NCBI RefSeq assembly: GCF_030815975.1
Contig: NZ_JAUSXL010000002.1
Span: forward strand, 4,452,501-4,516,500
Origin: Variovorax paradoxus
GTDB lineage: Bacteria; Pseudomonadota; Gammaproteobacteria; Burkholderiales; Burkholderiaceae_C
DNA length: 64,000 bases
Direction of reading: 5' to 3'
Position 1 is the first letter of the stretch. Every line of letters begins with the position of its first letter. The translations under genes and the position numbers were made by a program. The notes under the pieces were generated by a model. That model saw only the letters and a program-made list of their open reading frames with translations. It was not told where the DNA came from and did no database searches. Positions 33,241 through 41,792 of this stretch are shown in pieces.

Positions 33241-33424
33241 CCTCTACGCCGTGCCCAGGAAGCCTGCAGCCGCGACCTGCTCAAGCCGCGCCTGGCCGGC
33301 CGGTGGCCGACATTGCCTACGGCCGCGGCTTCAGCGATGCGGCGCACTTCAGCCGCGCGTTCCGCGAGCGCTTCCGCTGCTTGCCGCGCGAGTGGCGGCG
33401 GCAGCGCATCCAATGGAAGAGGAG
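33241..33424 (+). pseudogene. AraC-family regulator remnant
   Basis: One frame reads RRAQEACSRDLLKPRLAG. One base out of frame, the sequence continues as VADIAYGRGFSDAAHFSRAF (from about 33303), the second helix-turn-helix of AraC/XylS regulators. A one-base shift in the GGCCGGCCGG run splits them. The rest of the gene is missing, and no start or stop frames it. It sits between the serine hydrolase and usp genes, in the opposite direction to both. Confidence 0.7.
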
Positions 33425-33435
33425 AACGCTCGCCG

Positions 33436-33861
33436 CTACTGCACGAGCAGCACCGAGATGTCGGTCTCGGAGATCACCTTGGTGGCCACCGAGCCCATCA
33501 GCGCGCGGCCGAAGATGCCGTGGCCATGGGTGCCGAGCACGATGAGTTCCGAGTGCGCCGCGGCCGCCGCCTTGAGGATTTCCTCGGCCGCGTGGCCGTG
33601 GCGCTTGTCGATCGTGTAGTTGCTCACGCCATTTTCCGCCAGCAATGCGGCCACGGGGTCGAGCACCTTGGCGTTTTCTTCGGCGTAGTAGTCGGCGATC
33701 ACCTCCTTGCTGAGGTGGCGGGCCACGTGGCCCGAGACGCCGGTGGAGACATGCACGATGACCAGTTCATGGCCATCCACGAACATGGCGCGGTTGGCCA
33801 GCAGGTAGTTGAGCGCCTTGTGCGTATAGGCGCTGCCATCGACGGCGATGAGGATTTTCAT
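33436..33861 (-). CDS. Universal stress protein A family
   Basis: A 141-aa single-domain UspA protein. It begins MKILIAVDGSAYTHKAL, and the ATP-binding-type motif GTHGHGIFGRALMGSVA near the C-terminus indicates a nucleotide-binding Usp. The ATG at 33861 is chosen because the family starts immediately before KILIAVDGS. The frame extends 15 codons further without similarity. It lies 76 bp downstream of the TSUP permease on the same strand. Usp proteins respond to starvation and stress, and the partner here is unknown. Confidence 0.9.
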   Translation of the reverse strand: MKILIAVDGSAYTHKALNYLLANRAMFVDGHELVIVHVSTGVSGHVARHLSKEVIADYYAEENAKVLDPVAALLAENGVSNYTIDKRHGHAAEEILKAAAAAHSELIVLGTHGHGIFGRALMGSVATKVISETDISVLLVQ

Positions 33862-33937
33862 GAGCCCGTTATACGGCCAGGGCCCGGGCATCGCAACGGG
33901 TTTCACCCCAGACCCGAGGGGCTTTCAAGATCCTCTT

Positions 33938-34759
33938 CTAGCCCTGCAGGCCCTTCCAGAGCATGTAGGCCGCAAGCAGGTACAGGATGCTCGCGAAGAC
34001 GCGCTTGAGCTTCTTCACCGGCAGGTTGTGCGCCGCCTTCGCGCCCAGCGGCGCGGTGAGCACGCTGCACAGCGCGATGACCGCGAGCGCGGGCAGCCAG
34101 ATGTAGCCGAACGAGCCGGCCGGAAGGCCCTGCACCGACTGCCCGCTCACCACGTAGCCCAGCACGTTGGCCACCGCAATCGGAAAGCCGAGCGCGGCGC
34201 TGGTGGCCACGGCGTTGTGGATGGAGATGTTGCACCAGGTCATGAATGGCACGCTGACGAAGCCGCCGCCCGCGCCGACCAGGCCCGAGATGAAACCGAT
34301 GGCGCCGCCCGCCGACAGTTGCCCCGCGGTGCCCGGCATCTGGCGCGTGGGCTCGGGCTTGCGGTCGAGGAACATCTGCGTGGCGGAGAAGCCCACGAAC
34401 AGCGCGAAGACGATGGCGAGCACCGTGCCCTTGAGCAGCGCGAACACGCCGAGGCTGCCCAGCAGGCTGCCGATGACGATGCCGGGCGCGAGGCGCCGCA
34501 CGATGTCCCAGCGCACCGCGCCGCGCTTGTGGTGCGCGCGCACGCTGGACACCGAGGTGAAGATGATCGTGGCCATCGAGGTGGCAATGGCCATCTTCAC
34601 TGCAAGATCGGAAGCCACCCCGCGGTGCCCCATGATGATCGTGATGAACGGCACCATGAGCATCCCGCCGCCGATGCCCAGCAGCCCCGCCAGGAAACCG
34701 GTCCCCAGGCCAAGCGCGGCCAGTTCGGCGATCAGGAGAGGGTCGAGCAGGGAAGTCAC
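33938..34759 (-). CDS. TSUP (TauE/SafE) family membrane permease
   Basis: A 273-aa inner-membrane protein with about eight hydrophobic segments arranged as two repeats. Each repeat has a Gly-rich motif: GTGFLAGLLGIGGGMLMVP and GFISGLVGAGGGFVSVP. That is the signature of TauE/SafE-type exporters and importers of sulfonates, sulfite or small organic acids. The GTG at 34759 is chosen; the open frame upstream would run into the 6S RNA terminator. It follows 6S RNA where E. coli has the folate gene ygfA. Confidence 0.85.
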   Translation of the reverse strand: MTSLLDPLLIAELAALGLGTGFLAGLLGIGGGMLMVPFITIIMGHRGVASDLAVKMAIATSMATIIFTSVSSVRAHHKRGAVRWDIVRRLAPGIVIGSLLGSLGVFALLKGTVLAIVFALFVGFSATQMFLDRKPEPTRQMPGTAGQLSAGGAIGFISGLVGAGGGFVSVPFMTWCNISIHNAVATSAALGFPIAVANVLGYVVSGQSVQGLPAGSFGYIWLPALAVIALCSVLTAPLGAKAAHNLPVKKLKRVFASILYLLAAYMLWKGLQG

Positions 34760-34773
34760 GCAGCGGAGCCTTG

Positions 34774-34813
34774 AAAAAAAGCAACGGCCCCGTGCAGCGC
34801 ATGCAGGGGCCGT
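34774..34813 (-). terminator. Terminator downstream of 6S RNA
   Basis: On the minus strand ACGGCCCC and GGGGCCGT (34784-34791 with 34806-34813), strengthened by an inner TGCA pair, form a hairpin followed by seven T residues (complement of 34774-34780). Confidence 0.85.
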
Positions 34814-34968
34814 GTGAACGGAAAAAGGTGTCTGCAAGTGGGCGCCGAACCCGCATCCTGAACCAGGGTTCAGGTGGGCGAGGGCAGCAAGACTTCGGGT
34901 TCATCTAACGCGAGATGATCACACCCGTCAAGCGATGTACCAAGCCCGGCTCCGGAGAGCATTGGAAC
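34814..34968 (-). ncRNA. ssrS: 6S RNA
   Basis: 6S RNA mimics an open promoter and sequesters sigma-70 RNA polymerase in stationary phase. On the minus strand the region contains the conserved CACCTGAACC hairpin (CCTGAACC pairing with GGTTCAGG), enclosed by GAACCCG/CGGGTTC, closely matching the CACCTTGAACC element of E. coli 6S RNA. It lies directly downstream of zapA on the same strand, the conserved synteny. TAATAT (complement of 34975-34980) is a probable -10, so the 5' end is near 34968. The ends are approximate. Confidence 0.8.
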
Positions 34969-35041
34969 AAGGAAATATTAAGCCCGACGCGCACCGCAGA
35001 CAGTTCGGATTTTACGCCTCCGGCGACCGGGGCGCTTCCGG

Positions 35042-35365
35042 TCAGAGTAAATGGTCATCGCCCGCGAGGGCCTGATCGAGTTTCTGAATGAGTTGGGCGG
35101 CCCGGGAATCGGCGTCGCCGCCGTCTGCCGCGGGAGCCGCAGCCACGGAAACCGGCGCGGCCGCTTGCTGTGCGGCCAGGTCGAAAGCCAGGTTCAGCGA
35201 AGCGAGCACCGCGATGCGGTCGCGTGCCTTCACCTTGCCCGCATCGCGGATCTTGCACATGGCTGCGTCCACGCGCTCGACGGCTTCGCGCAGTTGCGCC
35301 TCGCCGCCGTCGGGGCAGCCGAGCAGATAGCTCTGGCCCATGATCTGAACTTCAATCTGCTTCAT
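35042..35365 (-). CDS. zapA: Cell division protein ZapA
   Basis: A 107-aa FtsZ-ring-associated protein that bundles FtsZ filaments. It starts MKQIEVQIMGQSYLLGCPDG, the conserved N-terminal sheet, followed by a helix (AQLREAVERVDAAMCKIRD, then about 45-75). A low-complexity Ala-rich linker and short C-terminal helix complete it. It overlaps the upstream coiled-coil gene by 4 bases, so the two are translated together. 6S RNA follows 74 bp downstream. Confidence 0.93.
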   Translation of the reverse strand: MKQIEVQIMGQSYLLGCPDGGEAQLREAVERVDAAMCKIRDAGKVKARDRIAVLASLNLAFDLAAQQAAAPVSVAAAPAADGGDADSRAAQLIQKLDQALAGDDHLL

Positions 35366-35586
35366 GCGGGGGAATCTTGGGAAGGGGGTTCGGCCGGCAG
35401 CCGCTCGAGCAGTGCATCGAGCCGCGTGCGGGCCGCGGCCAGCCGCGACTTCAGCGCGTCGCGCTCGCGCGTGAGCGCTTCGACCTGCTCCTGCAGCAGC
35501 GCATTGGTGCGCTGCACCTCTTCATGACGCACGAGCAGGCGTTCCACACGCTCGGCGATCTGGTCGATGGGGCTGGAGGCGGGCAT
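35362..35586 (-). CDS. ZapB-like small coiled-coil protein
   Basis: A 74-aa protein that is almost entirely one coiled coil (VERLLVRHEEVQRTNALLQE, continuing to residue 62). This resembles ZapB or the TIGR02449 family, which link ZapA to the division ring. The start ATG at 35586 lies opposite the riboswitch promoter region. Its stop overlaps the ZapA start (ATGA). Sequence alone cannot prove ZapB identity, but the pairing with zapA supports a division role. Confidence 0.75.
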   Translation of the reverse strand: MPASSPIDQIAERVERLLVRHEEVQRTNALLQEQVEALTRERDALKSRLAAARTRLDALLERLPAEPPSQDSPA

Positions 35587-35673
35587 GGTTGGCGATTGTA
35601 GTTTCCCCGGCCGGCCACGGGCGGCGCAACTTTTGGCTTACCGTGCCGGCGCAGGCCCTAAAATCCTGCGCGT

Positions 35674-35890
35674 TGGTGCCTGCGGCGTGGTTCACACGCC
35701 GCGGTTCAACGGGAAGCAGGAGTGAACGCCCCCCGGAAACGGACAAGGCCGAAGCCGCCTGCGCTGCCCCCGCAACGGTCAAGCAGTCGACGCCGCAAGC
35801 GTCAACCTCATCCATCGAGCCACTGGGTGCCCTGAAACAGGCACCTGGGAAGGCGGTGAGGCCGCACTGCCAGCCCGGATACCGGCCAAC
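35674..35890 (+). promoter_or_regulatory. Cobalamin riboswitch
   Basis: Adenosylcobalamin-sensing leader of the btuB-cob operon. Recognisable landmarks in order are TTGGTGCC at the 5' end, GGGAAGCAGGAGTG, CTGCCCCCGCAACGGT, the B12-box core GAGCCACTGGGTGCC, GGGAAGGCGGTG and AGCCCGGATACCGGCC at the 3' end. TAAAAT at 35659-35664 is a likely -10 element. About 108 nt separate it from the btuB start, enough for an expression platform. High B12 is expected to lower expression. Confidence 0.93.
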
Positions 35891-35998
35891 GAGGCGGCTG
35901 CCGCATGCGCGATCGATTGTCGATGCAAGAGGCAGCCATTGCGCCCAAGCGCTGGCGGGGAGGCCGGCGACGGGCATAGACGTTCGTTCGGTCCCTTC

Positions 35999-37942
35999 AT
36001 GAATTCCTGTGGTTCCCTTTTCCTCGGCCGCGTTCCTGCGCGCCGTCGCCGCCTTGCCTGCCTGCCGCTTGCGCTGGCCTCTGCTTTCGGCGGCATGGCA
36101 CTGCTTCAGTTGCCCTCGATCGCGCACGCCCAGCAGGCAGCGCCGGCACTCGGCGAAACCGTGGTCACGGCCAACCGCACGCCGCAGCCGCTGTCGGACC
36201 TGGTGGGCGACGTGTCCGTGGTCGACCGCCAGACCATCGAGCGCAGCGGCGCAGTCGGCGTGGCCGATGTGCTGGCGCGCCTGCCGGGCATCGAGATCAC
36301 GCGCAACGGCGGCGTGGGCAACACCACCAGCCTGTACATCCGCGGCGCCGAGACGCGCTTCACGGCCGTCTACATCGACGGCGTGCGCGTCGATTCGCAA
36401 TCGACCGGCGGTGCCGGCTGGGAAAGCATTCCGCTCTCGCAGATCGACCGCATCGAAGTGCTGCGCGGCCCGGCCGCCGCGGTGTACGGCTCCGATGCCG
36501 TGGGCGGCGTGATCCAGCTCTTCACCCGACGTGGCGAAGAGGGCGTGGCGCCCTATGCGGGCATCGGCTTCGGCAGCCATGGCCTGCGCAAGGCCGAGGC
36601 GGGCGTGAGCGGGAAGTCGGGCGATTTCGACTACTCGCTGGGTGTGGCGCACGAGGAAAGCAGGGGCTTCAACGTGCTGCCGATGGACAAGCGCACGCCC
36701 TCGAAGGACGGCTTCACCAGCCCCGACCGTGACGGCTACCACAGCAATTCCGGCAACCTGCGGCTGGGCTATCAGCTCGCCCCGAACCAGCGGCTGGAAG
36801 CCACGCTGCTGTACAGCGACATCGAGGCCGGCTACGACGCGCCAGTCAGCTTCAGGACCCGGCCGCCGATCCTGTTCAAGAACGACATCTCGAACAACAC
36901 GCTGCGCACGGCCGGGCTCTCGTGGTCGGCCAAGTGGAACGACATCTACAGCACGCGCGTGCAGGTTACCGATTCGCAGTCGGTCTACAAGACGCAGCCT
37001 TCGTTCTACCGCACCGAGACCAATCTGCGCGGCTATCTGTTCCAGAACGAGTTCCGCTTCGGCCCGCACCTGGTGACGGCCACGCTCGAGCGGCGCGAAG
37101 ACGCGCTCGAGAATGCGCCCACCACCAGCAGCGGCCTGTTCTCGAACAAGCGATCGCAGGATGCGGTCTCGCTCGGCTACGGCTTCGTGCAGGGCGCGCA
37201 TTCGCTCCAGCTGCACGTGCGCCATGACGACGACAGCGAATTCGGCGGCAAGACCACCGGCAGCGCGGCGTATGGCTACGCGATCACGCCCAGGCTGCGC
37301 GCCACCGTCTCGGCCGGCACGGCCTTCCGCGCACCCACGCTGTACCAGCGCTTCAGCGAATACGGCACGGCAAGCCTCAGGCCCGAGTCGAGCCGCAACG
37401 TGGAGCTCGGCCTGCAGTACACCGACGGCGGCACGCATGCGGGCATCGTCGTCTACCAGAACCGCGTCAACAACCTGATCGTGTTCGACGGCTCGGCCAC
37501 CAACTGCCGCTCCGGCTTCGGCTGCTATGCCAGCGCGGCGCGTGCCCGCTACCAGGGCGTGACGCTGTCGGGCGGCCACCGCATCGGCGACCTGACCCTG
37601 CGCGCATCGGTCGACTTCCAGGATCCGCGCGACCTGGAAACCGACAACCTCCTCGCACGCCGCGCGCGACGCCACGGCACGCTGGGGGCCGACTGGCGCA
37701 TCGCCGGCTGGACGCTGGGCGCCGAGCTGCAATCGTCGAGCAAGCGCTTCGACGATGCGGCCAACACGCGCACCCTGGGCGGCTATACCGTGCTGAACCT
37801 GGTGGCCAGCACGCAGATCACACGCGACATCGGCCTGGTGGCCCGCGTCGACAATGTGGGCGACAAGGACTACACGCTTGCACGCGGCTACGCCACCGGC
37901 GGCCGCAATGCCTACATCGGCCTGAAGTGGACACCGCAATAA
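35999..37942 (+). CDS. btuB: TonB-dependent vitamin B12 receptor
   Basis: Outer-membrane 22-strand barrel that imports cobalamin or cobinamide using TonB energy. The protein is 647 aa. A long signal peptide ends at AHA (about 44). The TonB box ETVVTA sits at 53-58, then the plug domain (VGDVSVVDRQTIERSGAVGV), then the barrel ending in a C-terminal aromatic-type strand NAYIGLKWTPQ. The ATG at 35999 gives this signal peptide. It is the first gene after the B12 riboswitch, and its end overlaps cobB by 16 bases. Confidence 0.93.
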   Translation: MNSCGSLFLGRVPARRRRLACLPLALASAFGGMALLQLPSIAHAQQAAPALGETVVTANRTPQPLSDLVGDVSVVDRQTIERSGAVGVADVLARLPGIEITRNGGVGNTTSLYIRGAETRFTAVYIDGVRVDSQSTGGAGWESIPLSQIDRIEVLRGPAAAVYGSDAVGGVIQLFTRRGEEGVAPYAGIGFGSHGLRKAEAGVSGKSGDFDYSLGVAHEESRGFNVLPMDKRTPSKDGFTSPDRDGYHSNSGNLRLGYQLAPNQRLEATLLYSDIEAGYDAPVSFRTRPPILFKNDISNNTLRTAGLSWSAKWNDIYSTRVQVTDSQSVYKTQPSFYRTETNLRGYLFQNEFRFGPHLVTATLERREDALENAPTTSSGLFSNKRSQDAVSLGYGFVQGAHSLQLHVRHDDDSEFGGKTTGSAAYGYAITPRLRATVSAGTAFRAPTLYQRFSEYGTASLRPESSRNVELGLQYTDGGTHAGIVVYQNRVNNLIVFDGSATNCRSGFGCYASAARARYQGVTLSGGHRIGDLTLRASVDFQDPRDLETDNLLARRARRHGTLGADWRIAGWTLGAELQSSSKRFDDAANTRTLGGYTVLNLVASTQITRDIGLVARVDNVGDKDYTLARGYATGGRNAYIGLKWTPQ

Positions 37943-39336
37943 GCCAGCCCGGCGCCAACAGCGGACCGATCGCTGCGCACAGCTGCGCCGCCGTGCTGGT
38001 GGCGGCGCCGGCCTCTGGGCAGGGCAAGACCACCGTGGCGGCCGCGCTGGCGCGGCTGCATGCGCGCCAGGGCCGGCGCGTGCGGGTCTTCAAGTGCGGG
38101 CCCGACTTCCTCGATCCGTACTGGCTGGCGCTCGCCAGCGGCGCGCCGGTGCATTCGCTCGACCTCTGGATGACCGGCGAGGCGGATTGCCGCAGCCGGC
38201 TGCATGCGGCAGCGGCCGAAGCCGACCTGCTGATCGTCGAAGGCGTCATGGGTCTGTTCGACGGCAACCCCAGTGCCGCGGACCTGGCCGAGCGCTTCGG
38301 CCTGCCGGTGCTGGCCGTGATCGATGCGCAAGCCATGGCTGGCACCTTCGGCGCACTGGCGTACGGGTTGCAGAACTTCCGCCCCGCGCTGCCCTGGGCC
38401 GGTGTGCTGGCCAACCGCGTGGCGAGCGAGCGGCATGCCGGCATGCTGAAGGAGGCCTTGCGCGAACCGGCGCAATGGCTCGGCGGCCTGCCGCGCGGCG
38501 CCGATTTCGAGCTGCCCGAGCGGCACCTGGGCCTGGTCGCCGCACATGAACTCGGCGACGCAATGGCGCGGCTCGATGCGGCCGCCGATGCGATGGCCGC
38601 CACGCCCCTTGGCAAGCGGCCGCTTGCCGAATGGCCGCAGGTGCGCTTCGAAGCTGCTGCGGCCGAGCCGCCGGTGCGCATCGATCCGCTGCTGCAGGGC
38701 CGCACCGTCGCGGTCGCACGCGATGCGGCTTTTGCGTTCATCTATCCGGCCAACCTCGATGTGCTCGCGGCGCTGGGTGCGCGGGTCGTGTTCTTCTCTC
38801 CGCTTGCCGGCGACGCGCTGCCCGCATGCGATGCGCTCTGGCTGCCCGGCGGCTATCCCGAGCTGCATGCCAAGGCGCTGTCCGCCAGCGATTCCATGCG
38901 CGCGTCGCTGGCCGCGCATGTCATTGCGGGCAAGCCGGTATGGGCCGAGTGCGGCGGCATGATGTCGTTGTTCGAGCAACTGGAAACGGCCGATGGCGCA
39001 TTGCACGCACTCTGGGGCCTGCTGCCGGGCCGGGTCGCGATGCACAGGCGGCTCGCCGGCCTCGGGCCGCAGCAGCTCAAGCTGGGCGCCCACACGCTGC
39101 GCGGCCACACCTTTCACTATTCGAGCTGCGAAACGCCGCTGGTGCCGGCGGCCTTCACCGGCAGGCCGGGCGCGGATGCCCGCACCGGAGAGGCCTTCTA
39201 CGTGCACGGCCCGGTGCGGGCGAGCTATTTTCATGCGTGGTTCGCGTCCAGCCCCGAAGCCACCGCCCGGCTGTTCGGCGCGATGCCGATCGAGCTGGAA
39301 CGCGAGAACTCGGAGATCGATACGCATGCCCGTTGA
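37927..39336 (+). CDS. cobB: Cobyrinate a,c-diamide synthase
   Basis: ATP- and glutamine-dependent amidation of the a and c side chains of cobyrinic acid. The 469-aa protein has an N-terminal P-loop AAPASGQGKTT (27-36), FKCGPDFLDPYWL and VEGVMGLFDG, all typical of CobB/CbiA, then a C-terminal class I glutamine amidotransferase domain with AECGGMM (nucleophile Cys) and FHYSSCE. The GTG start at 37927 overlaps btuB. CbiA is the alternative name. The corrin ring genes are not in this window, so the supply of substrate must come from elsewhere or from salvage. Confidence 0.93.
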   Translation: MDTAISQPGANSGPIAAHSCAAVLVAAPASGQGKTTVAAALARLHARQGRRVRVFKCGPDFLDPYWLALASGAPVHSLDLWMTGEADCRSRLHAAAAEADLLIVEGVMGLFDGNPSAADLAERFGLPVLAVIDAQAMAGTFGALAYGLQNFRPALPWAGVLANRVASERHAGMLKEALREPAQWLGGLPRGADFELPERHLGLVAAHELGDAMARLDAAADAMAATPLGKRPLAEWPQVRFEAAAAEPPVRIDPLLQGRTVAVARDAAFAFIYPANLDVLAALGARVVFFSPLAGDALPACDALWLPGGYPELHAKALSASDSMRASLAAHVIAGKPVWAECGGMMSLFEQLETADGALHALWGLLPGRVAMHRRLAGLGPQQLKLGAHTLRGHTFHYSSCETPLVPAAFTGRPGADARTGEAFYVHGPVRASYFHAWFASSPEATARLFGAMPIELERENSEIDTHAR

Positions 39337-39901
39337 ACACGAATTCATCCTCGGCGGCCAGAAGAGCGGCAAGTCGCGCCGCGCCGAACAGCGCGCCGCC
39401 GAGTGGCTGGCCGAGGCGCCCGCATTGCGCCGCGCCGTGCTGATTGCCACCGCCCAGGCCCATGACGACGAGATGCGGGAGCGCATCGTGCGCCACCAGG
39501 CCGACCGCGCGCGCCGCGTGCCGGCCATGCGAACCGTGGAAGAACCGGTCGAGCTGGCGCGCGCCATCGTCACCCAGAGTTCGCCCGAGACGCTGGTGGT
39601 GGTCGACTGCCTCACGCTCTGGCTCACCAACCTGCTGATGCCGCTGCGCTCCGAGACCGCGCGGCCGGTCACGCGCACGCCGGCGGCGCATGCCGCGATG
39701 CTGCTCGTGGCGCTGCGCGAAGCGCGCGGACCGGTGGTGCTGGTCGGCAACGAGATCGGCCTGGGCGTGATTCCGCTCGGCCGCGAAACGCGGGCCTTCG
39801 TCGATGCGCTGGGCCGCATGAACCAGGACGTGGCGGCCGCCTGCGGCCGGGTCACGCTGATGGCGGCCGGCTTGCCGCTGACCTTGAAGGCGCCCGCATG
39901 A
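39326..39901 (+). CDS. cobU: Adenosylcobinamide kinase / phosphate guanylyltransferase
   Basis: Bifunctional enzyme that phosphorylates adenosylcobinamide and transfers GMP to give AdoCbi-GDP, the substrate of CobS. The protein is 191 aa. The P-loop GGQKSGKS spans 10-17, HRxxR-like RIVRHQADRARR carries the guanylylation His, and VVDCLTLWLTNLL and VGNEIGLGVIP are conserved CobU/CobP motifs. The ATG at 39326 overlaps the end of cobB. The stop overlaps btuF (ATGA). Confidence 0.94.
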   Translation: MPVEHEFILGGQKSGKSRRAEQRAAEWLAEAPALRRAVLIATAQAHDDEMRERIVRHQADRARRVPAMRTVEEPVELARAIVTQSSPETLVVVDCLTLWLTNLLMPLRSETARPVTRTPAAHAAMLLVALREARGPVVLVGNEIGLGVIPLGRETRAFVDALGRMNQDVAAACGRVTLMAAGLPLTLKAPA

Positions 39902-40767
39902 CAGCCCGCTGGATCCGGTGTTTTTCGGCGGCCCTTGGCCTTGGCCTTTTTGCGCTGGCCGCGCACGCCCTCGACGTGGTCGACGAGCGCGGCGTGACGG
40001 TGAGCCTGCCGCAGCCGCCGCAGCGCATCGTCACGCTGCTGCCGTCGCTGACCGAAGGGGTCTGCGCGCTGGGCGCGTGTTCCCGCCTGGTGGGCGTCGA
40101 CAACTATTCCAACTCGCCGAACGCGGTGCGCGCCCTGCCGCAACTGGGCGGTGGGCTCGACCCGAACGTCGAAGCCATCGTGGCGCTGCGGCCCGATGCG
40201 GTGCTGCTCGCCAAGTCCTCGCGCGTGACGCAGCGGCTCGAGGCGCTGGGCCTCAAGGTGCTGGTGCTCGAACCCAAGAGCCACGCCGACGTGCGGCGCG
40301 TGCTCGACAAGCTCGACCAGGTGCTCGGCACCCGCGAGGCGCCGAACATCTGGCGCGTGATCGATGCCGGCGTGTCGGCCGCGGCACAGTCGCTGCCGGC
40401 CGGCGCGAAGGGCCAGCGCGTCTACTTCGAGGTCAACAGCGCGCCCTACGCGGCGGGCGAGTCGTCGTTCATCGGCGAGACGCTCACGCGGCTGGGCATG
40501 AAGAACATCGTGCCGGCTTCGCTCGGGCCCTTTCCCAAGCTCAACCCCGAGTACGTGGTGCGCGCCAATCCCGATCTCATCATGGTCAGCGTGCGCAGCG
40601 CGGCGGGCATGGAGCAGCGCCCGGGCTGGGGCGGCATCCGCGCAGTGCGCGAAGGGCGCATCTGCCGCTTCGACGCCGCGCAGTCGGACGTGCTCGTGCG
40701 CCCCGGCCCGCGCATGGACGAGGCCGCACGGCTGATGGCGCGCTGTATCGCGGAGAAGGCCGGCTGA
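39898..40767 (+). CDS. btuF: Corrinoid ABC transporter, periplasmic binding protein
   Basis: Periplasmic B12-binding protein. The protein is 289 aa with a Sec signal peptide ending near AHA (about 24). PPQRIVTLLPSLTEGVCALG is the characteristic N-terminal lobe of BtuF-like proteins, and PNPEYVVRANPD-like LNPEYVVRANPDLIMV lies in the second lobe. Its place between cobU and btuC supports corrinoid rather than siderophore binding. The start overlaps the cobU stop. Confidence 0.9.
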   Translation: MTARWIRCFSAALGLGLFALAAHALDVVDERGVTVSLPQPPQRIVTLLPSLTEGVCALGACSRLVGVDNYSNSPNAVRALPQLGGGLDPNVEAIVALRPDAVLLAKSSRVTQRLEALGLKVLVLEPKSHADVRRVLDKLDQVLGTREAPNIWRVIDAGVSAAAQSLPAGAKGQRVYFEVNSAPYAAGESSFIGETLTRLGMKNIVPASLGPFPKLNPEYVVRANPDLIMVSVRSAAGMEQRPGWGGIRAVREGRICRFDAAQSDVLVRPGPRMDEAARLMARCIAEKAG

Positions 40768-40781
40768 GCCGCGGCATCTTC

Positions 40782-41792
40782 ATGCACACCAAACATCAAC
40801 GCCGCGTCTGGCTGTTCGGCATTGCCCTGCTGGGCCTGGGCGGCGCGCTGGCGGTGCTCGGGCTGGGCATCGGCAGCACCGGCTTCGAAAGCCTGCGGGC
40901 GGCGTGGCGCGATCCGGTGGCGCTGCGCATCGTCTGGGACATCCGGCTGCCGCGCACGCTGGGCGCCTGGCTCGCGGGCGCGCTGCTCGGGCTCGCGGGT
41001 TCGGTGGCGCAGGGGCTGTTCCGCAATCCGCTGGCCGACCCTTATCTGCTGGGCAGCGCCTCGGGCGCCTCGCTGGGCGTGGCGGTGGCGCTGCTGCTGT
41101 TCGGTGGCTCGGCCGCCAGCACGCAATGGGCGATGCGCCTCGGGCTCACCGGCGCGGCCTTCGTGGGCGCGGTGTGCGCGGTGATGCTCACGCTGGTGCT
41201 CGCGCGCGGCGTGCAGCAGACGCTGCGGCTGCTGCTCGCGGGCGTGATCGTCGGCGTGGTGCTCGGCGCCGCCAAGGACCTGATCACCATCGCCTCGGCC
41301 GACATCCTGCAGGCCATCCAGGGCTTCATCCTCGGCAGCACCGGCCTGGTCGGCTGGAGCGCCTGCGCGGTGATGGCCGCGGTCGGCGCGGTGTGCCTGC
41401 TGCTGGGCTGGGCGCTTGCACCGGTGCTCGACGGCCTTGCGCTCGGCGAAGCGACGGCCCGCAGCCTGGGCCTGCCGCTGGGCGCGATGCGCGCCACGCT
41501 GGTGGTGGTGCTTGCGCTGGCTACCGGCGCGGCCGTGGCGCAGACCGGCCTCATTGCCTTCGTGGGCCTGGCCGCGCCGCACCTCGTGCGCTCCGTGGTC
41601 AAGACCACGCACGCGGGACTGATCGTGCTGTCGGCCGCGATGGGCGGCCTGCTGCTGATGGCGGCCGATTTGCTGGCACGCTGGCTCGTCGCGCCGCAGG
41701 AACTGCCAGTGGGCGTGCTCACGGCCGTGCTCGGCGGCAGCTATCTGCTGTGGCTGATGCACAGGCGCGGCGCACGGAGTGGTGTGGCATGA
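40782..41792 (+). CDS. btuC: Corrinoid ABC transporter, permease
   Basis: A 336-aa FecCD/BtuC-type permease with about ten hydrophobic segments. WDIRLPRTLGAWLAGALLGL, AVAGAALQ-like SVAQGLFRNPLADPYLLG and GLIAFVGLAAPHLVR are the family landmarks. The last is the coupling helix region that contacts BtuD. It is 14 bp after btuF and overlaps btuD by 4 bases. Two BtuC and two BtuD subunits would form the importer. Confidence 0.93.
   Translation: MHTKHQRRVWLFGIALLGLGGALAVLGLGIGSTGFESLRAAWRDPVALRIVWDIRLPRTLGAWLAGALLGLAGSVAQGLFRNPLADPYLLGSASGASLGVAVALLLFGGSAASTQWAMRLGLTGAAFVGAVCAVMLTLVLARGVQQTLRLLLAGVIVGVVLGAAKDLITIASADILQAIQGFILGSTGLVGWSACAVMAAVGAVCLLLGWALAPVLDGLALGEATARSLGLPLGAMRATLVVVLALATGAAVAQTGLIAFVGLAAPHLVRSVVKTTHAGLIVLSAAMGGLLLMAADLLARWLVAPQELPVGVLTAVLGGSYLLWLMHRRGARSGVA

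Noticed and set aside
37927..39336. Possible hydrogenobyrinate synthase rather than cobyrinate synthase
   Set aside because: The aerobic and anaerobic forms cannot be told apart reliably by eye, so the general name is kept.
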